The translations under genes were made by a program, and so were the position numbers. Positions 34,629-43,258 of a DNA stretch of 64,000 nt are shown here, piece after piece. Source of the stretch: Burkholderia arboris. Lineage in GTDB: Bacteria; Pseudomonadota; Gammaproteobacteria; Burkholderiales; Burkholderiaceae. Location of the stretch: positions 124,001 through 188,000 of the forward strand of contig NZ_CABVPX010000003.1 of assembly GCF_902499125.1 (NCBI RefSeq), given 5' to 3'. Under the pieces are notes generated by a model that was not told the origin of the DNA, searched no databases, and saw nothing but the letters and a program-made list of their open reading frames with translations. Within the stretch, counting starts at the first letter, position 1, and each line of letters opens with the position of its first letter.

Positions 34629-35477
34629 TCAGATCGCGCCAACCTGCCCCGCGCCGCGCGACCACACGACCGGAAACAGCGGGTGGTCGAGCGTTGCGCC
34701 GTCGGCCAGCTGCTCCGCGAGCCCGGGGAAATCGGGCGACGTCTTCCAGCGGCGCGGCGCGTGACGGACATCGTCGCCGACGAAGCGGATCGAGAACGCT
34801 CGCCGGCGGTTCTGCGTCCCGCCCGACGCGTGCAGCGTCAGCATCCGGAAACACACCATGTCGCCGGGCTCGAGCGCCCAGTGGCGGATCGGGAACGCCG
34901 CGCGATCGGCTTCGATGTCGGGCAGGTCCGCGAGGCTGCCTTCGGGAAACCACTTCGCCTCCTTGTCCATGAACGTGCGCGGCATCAGCCACGGCCCGCG
35001 ATGCGAGCCCGCGACGAACTCCAGCGTCGATTCGAGCGGCACCGGATCGACCGGAATCCACATGCTGACGTTGTCGTCGCCTTCGATGTTGTAGTACGGC
35101 TGGTCCTGGTGCCACGGCGTGCGCTGCCGCGTGCCGGGCTCCTTCACGAGCAGGTGGTCGTGATGCAGCCGCACGTTCTCGGTCCCCATCAGCGCGGCGG
35201 CGACCGACGGCGCCGGCGAGCGCACGATGAAATCGCGATACGCGTCGTTGTGCTGCCAGTTGCAGAAATCCTCGAAGAACCAGCCCGGATCGTCGGGCCG
35301 GCTCGCCACTTTCGCGCGTTCGCTCGGCTGCGCGAGATTCGTATCGATGCCGGCCCGCAGCGCGGCCACTTCGTCGGGCGAAAAGATGCCCTTGATGCAG
35401 ACCGCACCTTCCTCGCGGAACGCGGCGATCAGTTCGGGCGTCACGGCTTGCGCGACGCGATCGTGGATACTCGTCAT
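34629..35477 (-). CDS. Phytanoyl-CoA dioxygenase-family protein
   Basis: A 282-residue Fe(II)/2-oxoglutarate oxygenase. The HxD half of the iron triad is in TPWHQDQPYYN, the distal His in MLTLHASGGT, and the 2-oxoglutarate-binding Arg in RRRAFSIRF. Bacterial PhyH proteins hydroxylate or halogenate small molecules and natural products. The start is taken at ATG 35477; a GTG at 35504 would extend it nine residues. It follows the substrate-binding protein gene by 31 bp in the same direction. Confidence 0.88.
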   Translation of the reverse strand: MTSIHDRVAQAVTPELIAAFREEGAVCIKGIFSPDEVAALRAGIDTNLAQPSERAKVASRPDDPGWFFEDFCNWQHNDAYRDFIVRSPAPSVAAALMGTENVRLHHDHLLVKEPGTRQRTPWHQDQPYYNIEGDDNVSMWIPVDPVPLESTLEFVAGSHRGPWLMPRTFMDKEAKWFPEGSLADLPDIEADRAAFPIRHWALEPGDMVCFRMLTLHASGGTQNRRRAFSIRFVGDDVRHAPRRWKTSPDFPGLAEQLADGATLDHPLFPVVWSRGAGQVGAI

Positions 35478-35508
35478 GGTGTGCCTGTCGATGGAATGAG
35501 TCACGGAA

Positions 35509-36312
35509 TCACGGTGCCGAAGTCAGCTGCTGCTTCGTGCCGTAGATGTCGAAGTCGAAGTATTTCGCGGCGATCTTCTGATATGTGCCGTTCGCGCGGA
35601 TCGCGACGATCGCGTCGTTCAGCCGCTTCTTCATGTCGGCGTCGCCCTTGCGCACGCCCATCGCGACGCCGTAGCCGGTGATCCGCACGTCGGTCACGTC
35701 GGGGCCCGCGAACGCGTAGCCCTTGCCGCGCGGCGTCTTCAGGAACGAGTAGCCGGCCTGCGTCTTGTCCTGGAACGTCGCGTCGAGGCGGCCGTTGACG
35801 AGATCCTGGTACACCTGGTCCTGATTCTGGTACGAGACGATCGTCACGCCCTGGGTCGCCCATTCGGCCTTCGCATACGCCTCCTGCGTCGTGCCCTGGT
35901 CGATCCCGATGCGCTTGCCCGCGAGCGACGCGGCGGTCGGCAGCAGCTTCGAGCCGACCGGCGCAACGAGCGCGCCCGGTGACGCATACAGCTTGTTCGA
36001 GAAGTCGATCTGCTTGAGCCGCTCGTCGGTGGCCGTCATCGCGGACATGATCACGTCGAACTTGCGCGCGCGCAGCGCCGGAATCATCCCGTCGAAGCCC
36101 TGCTCGACCCACACGCACTTCGCATGCAGTTGCTCGCAGATCGCATTGCGCAGGTCGATGTCGAAGCCGGCGAGCGACCCGTCGGGCTGCTTCGCCTCGA
36201 ACGGCGGATACGTGGGGTCGATACCCCAGCGGATCGTCGACGTGTCCTGGGCGAACGACACGAGCGGCGCGAACGCCAGCGCGGTAACGAGGAGCTTTGC
36301 AGTGCGGTTCAT
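35509..36312 (-). CDS. Amino-acid ABC transporter substrate-binding protein
   Basis: A 267-residue periplasmic binding protein. A signal peptide (MNRTAKLLVTALAFAPLVSFA) ends at residue 21. The type 2 fold begins IRWGIDPTYPPFEAKQPDG and LAGFDIDLRNAICEQL, in the pattern of the lysine/arginine/ornithine/histidine-binding family, with conserved segments such as GFDGMIPALRARKFDVIMSAMT and GIDQGTTQEAYAK. No permease or ATPase gene lies beside it, so it is an orphan that must share a transporter encoded elsewhere. Cotranscribed with the PhyH gene. Confidence 0.92.
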   Translation of the reverse strand: MNRTAKLLVTALAFAPLVSFAQDTSTIRWGIDPTYPPFEAKQPDGSLAGFDIDLRNAICEQLHAKCVWVEQGFDGMIPALRARKFDVIMSAMTATDERLKQIDFSNKLYASPGALVAPVGSKLLPTAASLAGKRIGIDQGTTQEAYAKAEWATQGVTIVSYQNQDQVYQDLVNGRLDATFQDKTQAGYSFLKTPRGKGYAFAGPDVTDVRITGYGVAMGVRKGDADMKKRLNDAIVAIRANGTYQKIAAKYFDFDIYGTKQQLTSAP

Positions 36313-36779
36313 GGCGTGTCCTTGAAGGTCTCGACGCGGCGGGCAGCGCCGGCGTCCGGTGGTGGGCGCCGCGCCGGGACGCCGGCACGGTGCGCGAAAG
36401 ACGGGACTTCGATGAAACTGCGATGCAGTCTAGACCGCTCAATTTATGAGCGCAAGCGGAGGAATGCGGGGACGTGGCGGATTGACGGGCGAGGGGGATC
36501 GGGCAAGCGGGATCGCGCTTGATTGGCGGCCTTATCGCGGGGTTTTCGGGTGTTTACCCTGCGCGACGCCCCTCAGCCACAGAGCGCGTTTTTCCGGATG
36601 TTCGCTGGATTAGGGTGTCTATACCGGAGATCGACGTGAAGGCGCGCCCGATGCTGAATCGGCGGCGTTGACAACGCGCCCTATACCGTATGGCAAATCG
36701 CTCGAACACGATAACGCGTTCGACGATGCAAGATAGCCCTTATATTCATGCGCTGCTGAATCCGTGCCTGGGGGCCCGC
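36313..36779. other. Divergent promoter region with a dyad
   Basis: About 470 bp between divergent genes. A dyad CGCTCA-5 bp-TGAGCG lies at 36436-36452 close upstream of the binding-protein gene and is a candidate operator. A TTGACA sits at 36668-36673 and an AT-rich patch around 36705-36750 precedes the XRE gene. If the XRE protein starts at 36690 or 36726 instead, the last 50-90 bp are coding. Confidence 0.45.
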
Positions 36780-37259
36780 ATGCAACTCAATGAGATCGGT
36801 CAGGCCGTGGCGAAACGGAGAGCGGAACTCGCCCTCACACAGGCCCGATTGGCCAAGCTCGCCGGGCTGTCTCGCCTCACCGTCAACCAGCTCGAATCGG
36901 GCAAGCTCAACGAGCTCGGCATCAACAAGCTGATTCCGTTGCTCGCATTGCTCGGCATCGAACTCGTGACCCGTGCGCGGCCCGCTCAAAGGGACCTCTA
37001 CAAGGCCGTCGTGAGTGCAAACGTCAGTTGCAAAGGTGAATTGACCGAGCGGCGACTGGTCGACGCATTGGCCACCGGGCACATCCCGGCAGGGTATGCA
37101 TCGCAGTTCGCCGTCATTCTCGACGAGGTGCCGCTACCCGTCGTCGTGCAGGCGGCCGAGGAAGCCGCGGAACGCTCTGGCACCCCGCTGCTGTCCATCT
37201 GGAAAAACCTTGCCGCATGGTCGCAGGCGCTGCACCTCTATCGGAAAGTGTGGATCTAA
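36780..37259 (+). CDS. XRE-family helix-turn-helix protein
   Basis: A 159-residue protein. Residues about 5-62 are a HTH in the HipB style (IGQAVAKRRAELALTQARLAKLAGLSRLTVNQLESGKLNELGINKLIPLLALLGIELV). The C-terminal hundred residues are helical and not recognised (TERRLVDALATGHIPAGYASQFAVILDEVPLP...). The start is uncertain: ATGs at 36690 and 36726 are in frame, and 36780 has only a G-rich TGGGGGCCCGC upstream. No HipA-like toxin gene is adjacent, so it is an orphan. Confidence 0.7.
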   Translation: MQLNEIGQAVAKRRAELALTQARLAKLAGLSRLTVNQLESGKLNELGINKLIPLLALLGIELVTRARPAQRDLYKAVVSANVSCKGELTERRLVDALATGHIPAGYASQFAVILDEVPLPVVVQAAEEAAERSGTPLLSIWKNLAAWSQALHLYRKVWI

Positions 37260-37288
37260 CCGCAGCACCTTCCTGCCCCCGCTAAACC

Positions 37289-37963
37289 CTACCGCGCCCC
37301 CGCCGCCGCCAGCACCCGCTCGATCGCGCCATACCCGCGCTGCCGCGCATGCTGCAGCGGCGTCACACCGTTCGAATCGGCCAGATCGACGTCCGCGTGC
37401 CCGTCGACGAGCAACTGCACGATCCGCACAAAGCGCTCGCTGCCGTCGCCGAGCATGATTGCCTCCAGCAGCGCGGTCCAGCCGAGCCGATTCACGTGGT
37501 CGACGTTCACGCCCGCATCGATCAGCGTGCGCACCGTCTCCACATGGCCGCGCTCCGACGCAGGAATCAGCGCGGTGCCGCGATACCGGTTCGTGCTGCG
37601 CAAATCGGCGCCGTGCGCGAGCGTCATCCGCAGGATGTCGAGATAGCCGCGCGCCCCCGCATACAGGTACGGACTGTCCTGGATCGCATCCTTCGCATTG
37701 ACGTCCGCGCCCGCGTCGATCAGCACGCGCGCCGCCTCGGCGTGATTGCCGTGCGTCGCGATCAGCAGCGCGGTACGGCCCTGCCCGTCGCGCGAATCGA
37801 TCTGTGCGCCGTGCTCGAGCAGCGTGCGCACTTCGCCCGCGTCGCCACGGTCGGCCGCGCTGCGCAGCCGGTTCTCGGGCGCGCCGCCGTCGGCGGCGGC
37901 CACGGCCGACGTCAGCGTCGTCAACGCAAACGAGCCGACGATCGCGATCCGTTTGAAAAACAT
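37289..37963 (-). CDS. Exported ankyrin-repeat protein
   Basis: A 224-residue protein. A signal peptide (MFFKRIAIVGSFALTTLTSAVAAA) is followed by about four to five ankyrin repeats: LRSAADRGDAGEVRTLLEHGAQIDSRD, GRTALLIATHGNHAEAARVLIDAGADVNAKD, PYLYAGARGYLDILRMTLAHGADLRSTN, GTALIPASERGHVETVRTLIDAGVNVDHVN, and a final LLEAIMLGDGSERFVRIVQLLVDGHADVDLAD. AGGAGG precedes the ATG at 37963. Likely periplasmic, mediating protein contacts; the partner is unknown. Confidence 0.88.
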   Translation of the reverse strand: MFFKRIAIVGSFALTTLTSAVAAADGGAPENRLRSAADRGDAGEVRTLLEHGAQIDSRDGQGRTALLIATHGNHAEAARVLIDAGADVNAKDAIQDSPYLYAGARGYLDILRMTLAHGADLRSTNRYRGTALIPASERGHVETVRTLIDAGVNVDHVNRLGWTALLEAIMLGDGSERFVRIVQLLVDGHADVDLADSNGVTPLQHARQRGYGAIERVLAAAGAR

Positions 37964-38148
37964 CCCGTTTCCTCCTTGCGCGCCGCGCACGCCGATGCGC
38001 GGCCGATGCGATGCGTCAGGCGCCGGCACGGCACCCCACCACGCCGCGCCGGGTCCGGCGAAACCGCGATTGCCCGCGGCGTCCGGTCATGTTAAAAGTC
38101 GTCGCAGGCATTTGGAAATGAAATGTTCGAATCCACAGAAGTGCAGAA

Positions 38149-39012
38149 ATGAATAGACCCCTGTTCGACATCGACCTGTTGCGCGCGCTCGTGATGGTCG
38201 CCGACTGCGGCAGTTTCACGACGGCTTCCGCGCGCCTGCATTCGACGCAGTCGACGGTCAGCCAGAAGGTGCGCCGGCTCGAGGAAATCGCCGGCCACCG
38301 CCTGCTCGACCGCGGTACGCGCGACGTGCGGCCGACCGATGCGGGCGTGACGGTGCTCAGCTATGCACGGCGCATGCTTGCGCTGAACGACGAGATGCTG
38401 GAAGCGCTGTCGGGCGCGACGGTCGCGCTGACGATCCGGCTCGGCGTGCCCGACGATTTCGCGGCGGGCCGGACGACGCACGCGCTCGCGGCGTTCAAGC
38501 GCGAGCATCCGCAGGTCAAGCTCGAAGTGATGTGCGGGTTGAGCCGTGACATCAGCGCCGCATACGACCGCGGCGAACTCGACCTCGTCTTGATCAAGCA
38601 GCGGCGCGACAGCCGCGAAGCCGTCGTGCGCTGGCCCGAGAAGCTGCGCTGGATCGACAGCGCGAAGCATCCGTCGATCGATCTCGACCCGGTGCCGATC
38701 GTCGTGTTTCCACCGCGCGGGCTCTACCGCGACGACATGATCAAGGCGATCGAGGAGCGCGGCCGCCGCTGGCGGATCAGCTTCACGACGTCGAGCCTGA
38801 GCGGCATCCAGGCCGCCGTCGCGGACGGGCTCGGCATCAGCGTGCTGCCCGCGCGCGTGGTGACCGACGAGCACGTCGTGCTGACCGCGAAACAGGGCTT
38901 CGAGCCGATCGAGAACATGGACATCGCGATCCTGCACCGCCCGACCGCCGACCCGATGGTCAGCGAACTGACGAAGACGCTCGCGGCCATGCTGGAACTC
39001 GAGAGGCAGTAG
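38149..39012 (+). CDS. LysR-family transcriptional regulator
   Basis: A 287-residue regulator. The N-terminal winged helix reads DLLRALVMVADCGSFTTASARLHSTQSTVSQKVRRLEEIAGHRLLDRG, and the C-terminal half has the two-lobed inducer-binding domain (IRLGVPDDFAAG..., GLGISVLPARVV). It is divergent from the ankyrin gene, and convergent with an NTF2-like gene followed by two amidohydrolase genes, which it may control from the right-hand side, although LysR genes more often face their targets. Confidence 0.9.
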   Translation: MNRPLFDIDLLRALVMVADCGSFTTASARLHSTQSTVSQKVRRLEEIAGHRLLDRGTRDVRPTDAGVTVLSYARRMLALNDEMLEALSGATVALTIRLGVPDDFAAGRTTHALAAFKREHPQVKLEVMCGLSRDISAAYDRGELDLVLIKQRRDSREAVVRWPEKLRWIDSAKHPSIDLDPVPIVVFPPRGLYRDDMIKAIEERGRRWRISFTTSSLSGIQAAVADGLGISVLPARVVTDEHVVLTAKQGFEPIENMDIAILHRPTADPMVSELTKTLAAMLELERQ

Positions 39013-39072
39013 GCGCTGCGTGTTTCATTCGGCAGCAGGGAACCGGGCGCGGCGTGCTGCGCCCCGCTTGCA

Positions 39073-39546
39073 TCAGAACATCGTGTTGCCGTTCGCGGCC
39101 TGCTCGGGCACCGGCTGGTTCACGTCCCAGTGCTCGACGATCTTGCCGTTCTCGAGCTTGAAGATATCCATGATCGCGCTGCCGCGCGTGCCCGGTTCGC
39201 GCACCGCATGCACGTGCAGGATCACGTAGTCGCCGTCGACGAACGAGCGCTTGATCTCGCTATGCGACTGCGGGTATTTGTCGCGCAGAAAGGCGACGAA
39301 CTTGCGGAAGCCGTCGCGGCCGTCGGCCGCATTCGGGTTGTGCTGCACGTAGCGATCGCCGACATACGCGAGCGCGGCGTCGGCGTCCTTCTCGTTCAGG
39401 CCTTTCTCGTAGAACGCGAGCACCGTCCGCCGGTTGGCTTCCTGCTGCGCGTCCGCCGGGCCGGCCGCCACCGCATGCGCGGCCGTCACGGCGAACAGGG
39501 TCGCCGCCATCCATCGTGCGGCCCGTGCCGCTGTCGTGCGTCGCAT
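39073..39546 (-). CDS. Exported SnoaL/NTF2-like protein
   Basis: A 157-residue protein with a signal peptide (MRRTTAARAARWMAATLFAVTAAHAVAAG). The mature part has the NTF2-like pattern NRRTVLAFYEKGLNEKDADAALAYVGDRYVQHNPNAADGRDGFRKFVAFLRDKYP and IMDIFKLENGKIVEHWDVNQPVPE. Such proteins are cyclases, isomerases or ligand-binding proteins; here it is probably periplasmic. GGGGAGA precedes the ATG. It lies downstream of the two amidohydrolase genes and may be in their transcript. Confidence 0.85.
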   Translation of the reverse strand: MRRTTAARAARWMAATLFAVTAAHAVAAGPADAQQEANRRTVLAFYEKGLNEKDADAALAYVGDRYVQHNPNAADGRDGFRKFVAFLRDKYPQSHSEIKRSFVDGDYVILHVHAVREPGTRGSAIMDIFKLENGKIVEHWDVNQPVPEQAANGNTMF

Positions 39547-39561
39547 CGTCGTCTCCCCGGA

Positions 39562-39582
39562 GATCCGGCTGAAAACCGGATC
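39562..39582 (-). terminator. Stem-loop between amidohydrolase and NTF2-like genes
   Basis: GATCCGG/CCGGATC with a 7-base loop, no T run. It could attenuate transcription between the two genes. Confidence 0.35.
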
Positions 39583-39602
39583 ATACCGGGGCGACGCGAC
39601 GC

Positions 39603-40787
39603 TCAGACCAGTGCGCCGTTGCGCGCGACGATCTTCCCGGACGACACGACGAGACGCCGCACCGGCCGCGCGACGACGGCCTCGGCGAACCTCAGCGCGT
39701 CGACGAGCACGACATCCGCGCGGCTGCCCGGCTGCAGCCCGTAATCCGCGAAACCGCAGCCGCGCGCCGCGCTGTGCGTCACGCAGTCGAGCGCGACTTC
39801 CAGCGCATCGTCGCGGCGGAAATCGTTGCGCATGCCGATCAGCATCGCGCGTTCGAGCATGTCGGGCGAACCGTACGGCGACCACGTGTCGCGCACGCCG
39901 TCGTTGCCGCCGATCACCGTCACCCCCGCTGCGCGGCACGCGACCACCGACGGCACCGGCACCGCCGCCGGCGCGGTCGTGACGATGGCCACGCCGAGTT
40001 CGGCCATCCGCGCGAGCAGCGCATCGCGCTCACGTTCGGCGATATCGCCGAGACAGAAGCCGTGGCTGATCGTGACTTTCCCCTGCATGCCGTGCGCGGC
40101 CGTGCGCTGCAGGATCAGGTCGAGCGAGTACGCGCCCATCGATGCGCGCTCGTGCAGGTGGATATCGAGCCCGCGGCCGTGGCGCTCGGCGATCGCGAAC
40201 AGCACGTCCACCGCCTCGACCGGATCGCCTTCGATCGCGCACGGATCGAGCCCGCCGAGCAGGTCGGCGCCCGCGCCGAGCGCGTCGGACAGCAGCGCAT
40301 CGGTGCCCGGCCGCTTGAGCACGCCCGATTGCGGAAACGCGACGATCTGGATTTCAACCTGCCCGCGCAGCGTCTCGCGCGTCGCGAGCACGCCGTGCAG
40401 ATGGCGCAGCCCCGCTTCGGTATCGACGTCGACGTGCGTACGGATGCGCGTCGTGCCGGCCGCGAGGAATGCGCGCGCCAGCGCGAGCGATGCGGCACCC
40501 GCGTCGTGGCCGCTCGTCGCGCGATAGTGGCGTTCGTTCTCGATGCGGTCGACGAGGCGCGGCCCGACCTGGTTGCGATACCACGGCAGCCCCCAATGGG
40601 TCTTGTCGAGGTGCGTGTGGCCTTCGACGAGGCCAGGCAGCGCAAGCGCGCCCGCGCCGTCCTCGATCGCGCAGCCCGCAGGCGCGTCGAGCGACGGGCC
40701 GACGCGCGCGATGCGGTCGCCTTCGATCAGGATGTCGAGCGCCGTGTCGGCGCTCGTGCGGACGTTGCGGATCAGCAGGTTCGTCAT
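39603..40787 (-). CDS. Cytosine-deaminase-like amidohydrolase (copy 1)
   Basis: A 394-residue metal-dependent hydrolase. HxH of the first metal site is in GLVEGHTHLDKTHWG; later ligands appear in TRIRTHVDVD, DIHLHERASMGAY and the Asp in GGNDGVRDTW. The family deaminates cytosine, isocytosine-type or N-substituted pyrimidine/triazine rings. It is paralogous and adjacent to the amidohydrolase at 40854-42053. The ATG at 40787 is chosen; the open extension to 40832 has no matching sequence. Confidence 0.88.
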   Translation of the reverse strand: MTNLLIRNVRTSADTALDILIEGDRIARVGPSLDAPAGCAIEDGAGALALPGLVEGHTHLDKTHWGLPWYRNQVGPRLVDRIENERHYRATSGHDAGAASLALARAFLAAGTTRIRTHVDVDTEAGLRHLHGVLATRETLRGQVEIQIVAFPQSGVLKRPGTDALLSDALGAGADLLGGLDPCAIEGDPVEAVDVLFAIAERHGRGLDIHLHERASMGAYSLDLILQRTAAHGMQGKVTISHGFCLGDIAERERDALLARMAELGVAIVTTAPAAVPVPSVVACRAAGVTVIGGNDGVRDTWSPYGSPDMLERAMLIGMRNDFRRDDALEVALDCVTHSAARGCGFADYGLQPGSRADVVLVDALRFAEAVVARPVRRLVVSSGKIVARNGALV

Positions 40788-40853
40788 GTCGGTTCCGGTG
40801 AGGTCGGTCAGTGCGAAGCAGGCACGGCGCATGCCGTGCCGCCGGTCAATGGG

Positions 40854-42053
40854 TCAGCGCGTGAAGCGCAGCGACGGGGCGAACGGCGCGCCCGTATCGC
40901 TTTCGCCGCGGCGGAATACCCAGCGCTCGGCCGGCACGCCCGCGACGGCGGCGGCCGCGTTCGGCGCGCGCACCGCGACGAAGCTCGCGTCGCAGCCGAC
41001 CGCGATGCCGTAGTGTTCCTTGCCGATCGCGCGCGCGCCCGCGTGCGTCGCCATGTCGAGCGCGACGCCGAGCGCTTCGTCGGTGTAGAAACCCGACCGG
41101 TAGCCGACCATCATCGCGCGCTGCAGCATGTCGCCGTTGCCGTACGGCCACCACGCGTCGCGGATGTTGTCGTTGCCCGCGAACACGTGCACGCCCGCGC
41201 CGCGCAGTTGCTGCACCGGCGGGAATGCGCAGTCGCCCGGCGCGTTCGTCAGGATCGACACGCCCGCTTCGGCCAGTGCCGCGGCAGTGCGCTGCACGTC
41301 GTCATCGCTCACCTCGCCGAGCGCGTACGCATGGCTCACGTTCACGCGCCCGCCGAGCCCGGCCGCGCGCGTGCGCGCCGCGATCCGCAGCAGCTGCGCG
41401 ATGCCGGTTTCGCCCGGCTCGTGCAGGTGGATGTCGATCTTCGCGCCGCGCTTCTCGGCGATGCCGAACACGATGTCGAGCTGGCCGTCAGCGTCGCCGT
41501 CGAGCGTCGTCGGGTCGATTCCGCCGACCACGTCCGCGCCTTCGCGCACCGCTGCGTCGAGAATCCCGGCGGTGCCCGGGCACGTCACGACGCCGGCCTG
41601 CGGAAACGCGACCAGCTCGATGTCGACGATCCCGCGCCATTGTTCGCGCGCGGCCATCACGGCCTGCAGGTTCGACAGGCCCGTCGTCGCATCGACGTCG
41701 ACATGGCTGCGCATCGCGATCGTGCCGAACGCGGCGGCCTGCGCGATCAGCGCGTTGGCGCGCTCGACGATCGGCGGCGCGGCGGCGAGCTGGCGCTTCT
41801 CGACCGCGAGCCGCTCGCGCAGCGAGCCGACCGATTCGTGCGGCACCCAGCGATCGCCGACGAAGCTCTTGTCGAGGTGGATGTGACCGTCGACGAAACC
41901 GGGCAGCACGACGCGGCCGTCGAGGTCGATCGTCTCCGCGCCCGGCGCGGCTGCGCAATCGGCGCCGATCGCGGTAAAGCGGCCGTCACGGACGACGAGG
42001 TTGATGGGCTGGCCGCCGGCATCGACGGCGTTGATGAAAATACGTTCGGTCAT
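40854..42053 (-). CDS. Cytosine-deaminase-like amidohydrolase (copy 2)
   Basis: A 399-residue paralogue of the previous gene with the same order of motifs: GFVDGHIHLDKSFVGDRWVPHE, MRSHVDVDATTGLSNLQ, IDIHLHEPGETGIAQ and FAGNDNIRDAWWPYG. The two share the framework but differ in loop residues, so substrates may differ. It is the upstream gene of the pair, with 66 bp between. The frame is open far beyond 42053, but that part is unlike the family. A weak ribosome binding site precedes the ATG. Confidence 0.88.
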   Translation of the reverse strand: MTERIFINAVDAGGQPINLVVRDGRFTAIGADCAAAPGAETIDLDGRVVLPGFVDGHIHLDKSFVGDRWVPHESVGSLRERLAVEKRQLAAAPPIVERANALIAQAAAFGTIAMRSHVDVDATTGLSNLQAVMAAREQWRGIVDIELVAFPQAGVVTCPGTAGILDAAVREGADVVGGIDPTTLDGDADGQLDIVFGIAEKRGAKIDIHLHEPGETGIAQLLRIAARTRAAGLGGRVNVSHAYALGEVSDDDVQRTAAALAEAGVSILTNAPGDCAFPPVQQLRGAGVHVFAGNDNIRDAWWPYGNGDMLQRAMMVGYRSGFYTDEALGVALDMATHAGARAIGKEHYGIAVGCDASFVAVRAPNAAAAVAGVPAERWVFRRGESDTGAPFAPSLRFTR

Positions 42054-42519
42054 GGCTTGGAATGTGGGGCGGTCGCTGCGCGACACCGGCGCGGACAGGG
42101 GAAGGAACCGCAGCCGGCGCGGCGCGACCATCGGCAGGGAATGCGGCCACGATATCGGACGGTACCGCCCGAGGCCAATTAAATGTCGCGATGCCGCGCA
42201 TTCGATTTCGCGATGTGTGGCGCGCATGCCCGCCGGGCCTGGCGCGGCGATGGGGTTCGATCGCAGGGGAAAACGACGGATTGGCCGCCTGAAACGCGCG
42301 GGCCGCATGGCCGGCACGCGGATGACCGGAAGCCGCTTCGCGCCCTTGCTGGCGATGGCTCGAACGCCCCGCCCGACCGGCGATTTACGCGGCAACAGAC
42401 TTTACACGTTGTTACCCGGCCGCACCGGACGTGCATCCGGCCATTCCTTATACTCACGCCGAGTTCGCCACCCGTGACGGGAATCCATCGGCGGACACGT
42501 CGCCGATGCAGGAAACATC
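42054..42519. other. Intergenic promoter region
   Basis: About 465 bp between divergent genes. A TATACT at 42449-42454 may be the -10 box of the lipoprotein gene. Two copies of TCGCGATG (about 42186 and 42213) suggest a possible operator near the amidohydrolase side. I see no gene. Confidence 0.4.
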
Positions 42520-43170
42520 ATGATGCGCATGCCCTCCACGAAAACCGTTCTGTTCGCCTCGCTCGTCGCCGTGGCGGCGCTTCCGCTGACCGCCTGCGTC
42601 GCGCCGGGTTACTACGGCGCGCAACCGGGCTATCCGCAGCAGCAGCAATACGCGACGCCCGGCTACGCGCAGCCCGCGTATTCGCAACCGGGCTACGTGC
42701 AGCAACAGCCGGCGTATCCGAACCAGGCGCCGCAGCCGTACGATCAGTATGGCAACCAGTCGCAGTACGGCACGCAGCCGTATGACCAGTACGGCAATCA
42801 GCAACAGCAATACGCGAACCCGTACGGCGCGCAATACGGCACCGTCGCGAACATCCAGCCGGTCAACGGCTCGGTCGGCCCGTCGGGCGTGGCCGGCACC
42901 GTCGTCGGCGCGCTGATCGGCGGCGTGCTCGGCAACCAGGTCGGCCGCGGTCACGGCCGCGATGCGGCGACCGTGATCGGCGCGCTCGGCGGTGCGGTGG
43001 CAGGCAACCAGATCGGCCAGCAGATGGGCGCCGCGCAAGGACCGAGCAGCTACCGGATCGACGTGCAGGTCAGCGACGGCTCGATGCGCTCGTTCGACGT
43101 GCAGTCGCCGGGCAACCTGCGTCCGGGCGACCGCGTGCAGATCAACGGCAACCAGCTGTCGCGTTATTGA
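42520..43170 (+). CDS. Glycine-zipper outer-membrane lipoprotein
   Basis: A 216-residue lipoprotein. The lipobox LTAC is at residues 23-26 of the signal peptide. Residues about 30-110 are a Tyr/Pro/Gln-rich, repeat-like, unordered region (GYPQQQQYATPGYAQPAYSQ-type and QPYDQYGNQ). Residues about 120-165 are a glycine-zipper 2TM domain (GVAGTVVGALIGGVLGNQVGRGHGRDAATVIGALGGAVAGNQIGQQ) as in SlyB/PcP proteins, and the C-terminus has YRIDVQVSDGSMRSFDVQSPGNLRPGDRVQI. AGGAAA precedes the ATG. An envelope role is likely. Confidence 0.9.
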   Translation: MMRMPSTKTVLFASLVAVAALPLTACVAPGYYGAQPGYPQQQQYATPGYAQPAYSQPGYVQQQPAYPNQAPQPYDQYGNQSQYGTQPYDQYGNQQQQYANPYGAQYGTVANIQPVNGSVGPSGVAGTVVGALIGGVLGNQVGRGHGRDAATVIGALGGAVAGNQIGQQMGAAQGPSSYRIDVQVSDGSMRSFDVQSPGNLRPGDRVQINGNQLSRY

Positions 43171-43179
43171 TGCCGCTGG

Positions 43180-43206
43180 CGTGCGCGTGACCTGATCGCG
43201 CGCACG
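43180..43206. terminator. Stem-loop between convergent genes
   Basis: CGTGCGCG/CGCGCACG with an 11-base loop, between the lipoprotein and permease genes. No T run. Confidence 0.4.
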
Positions 43207-43258
43207 TCGGACGTTCGACGTCGGGCGCAGCGGATTCGGCGCGGCGTCGGCGTTGCCT

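Noticed and set aside
42054-42395. Longer N-terminus for the second amidohydrolase
   Set aside because: The upstream part has no family match and an Arg/Pro-rich composition.
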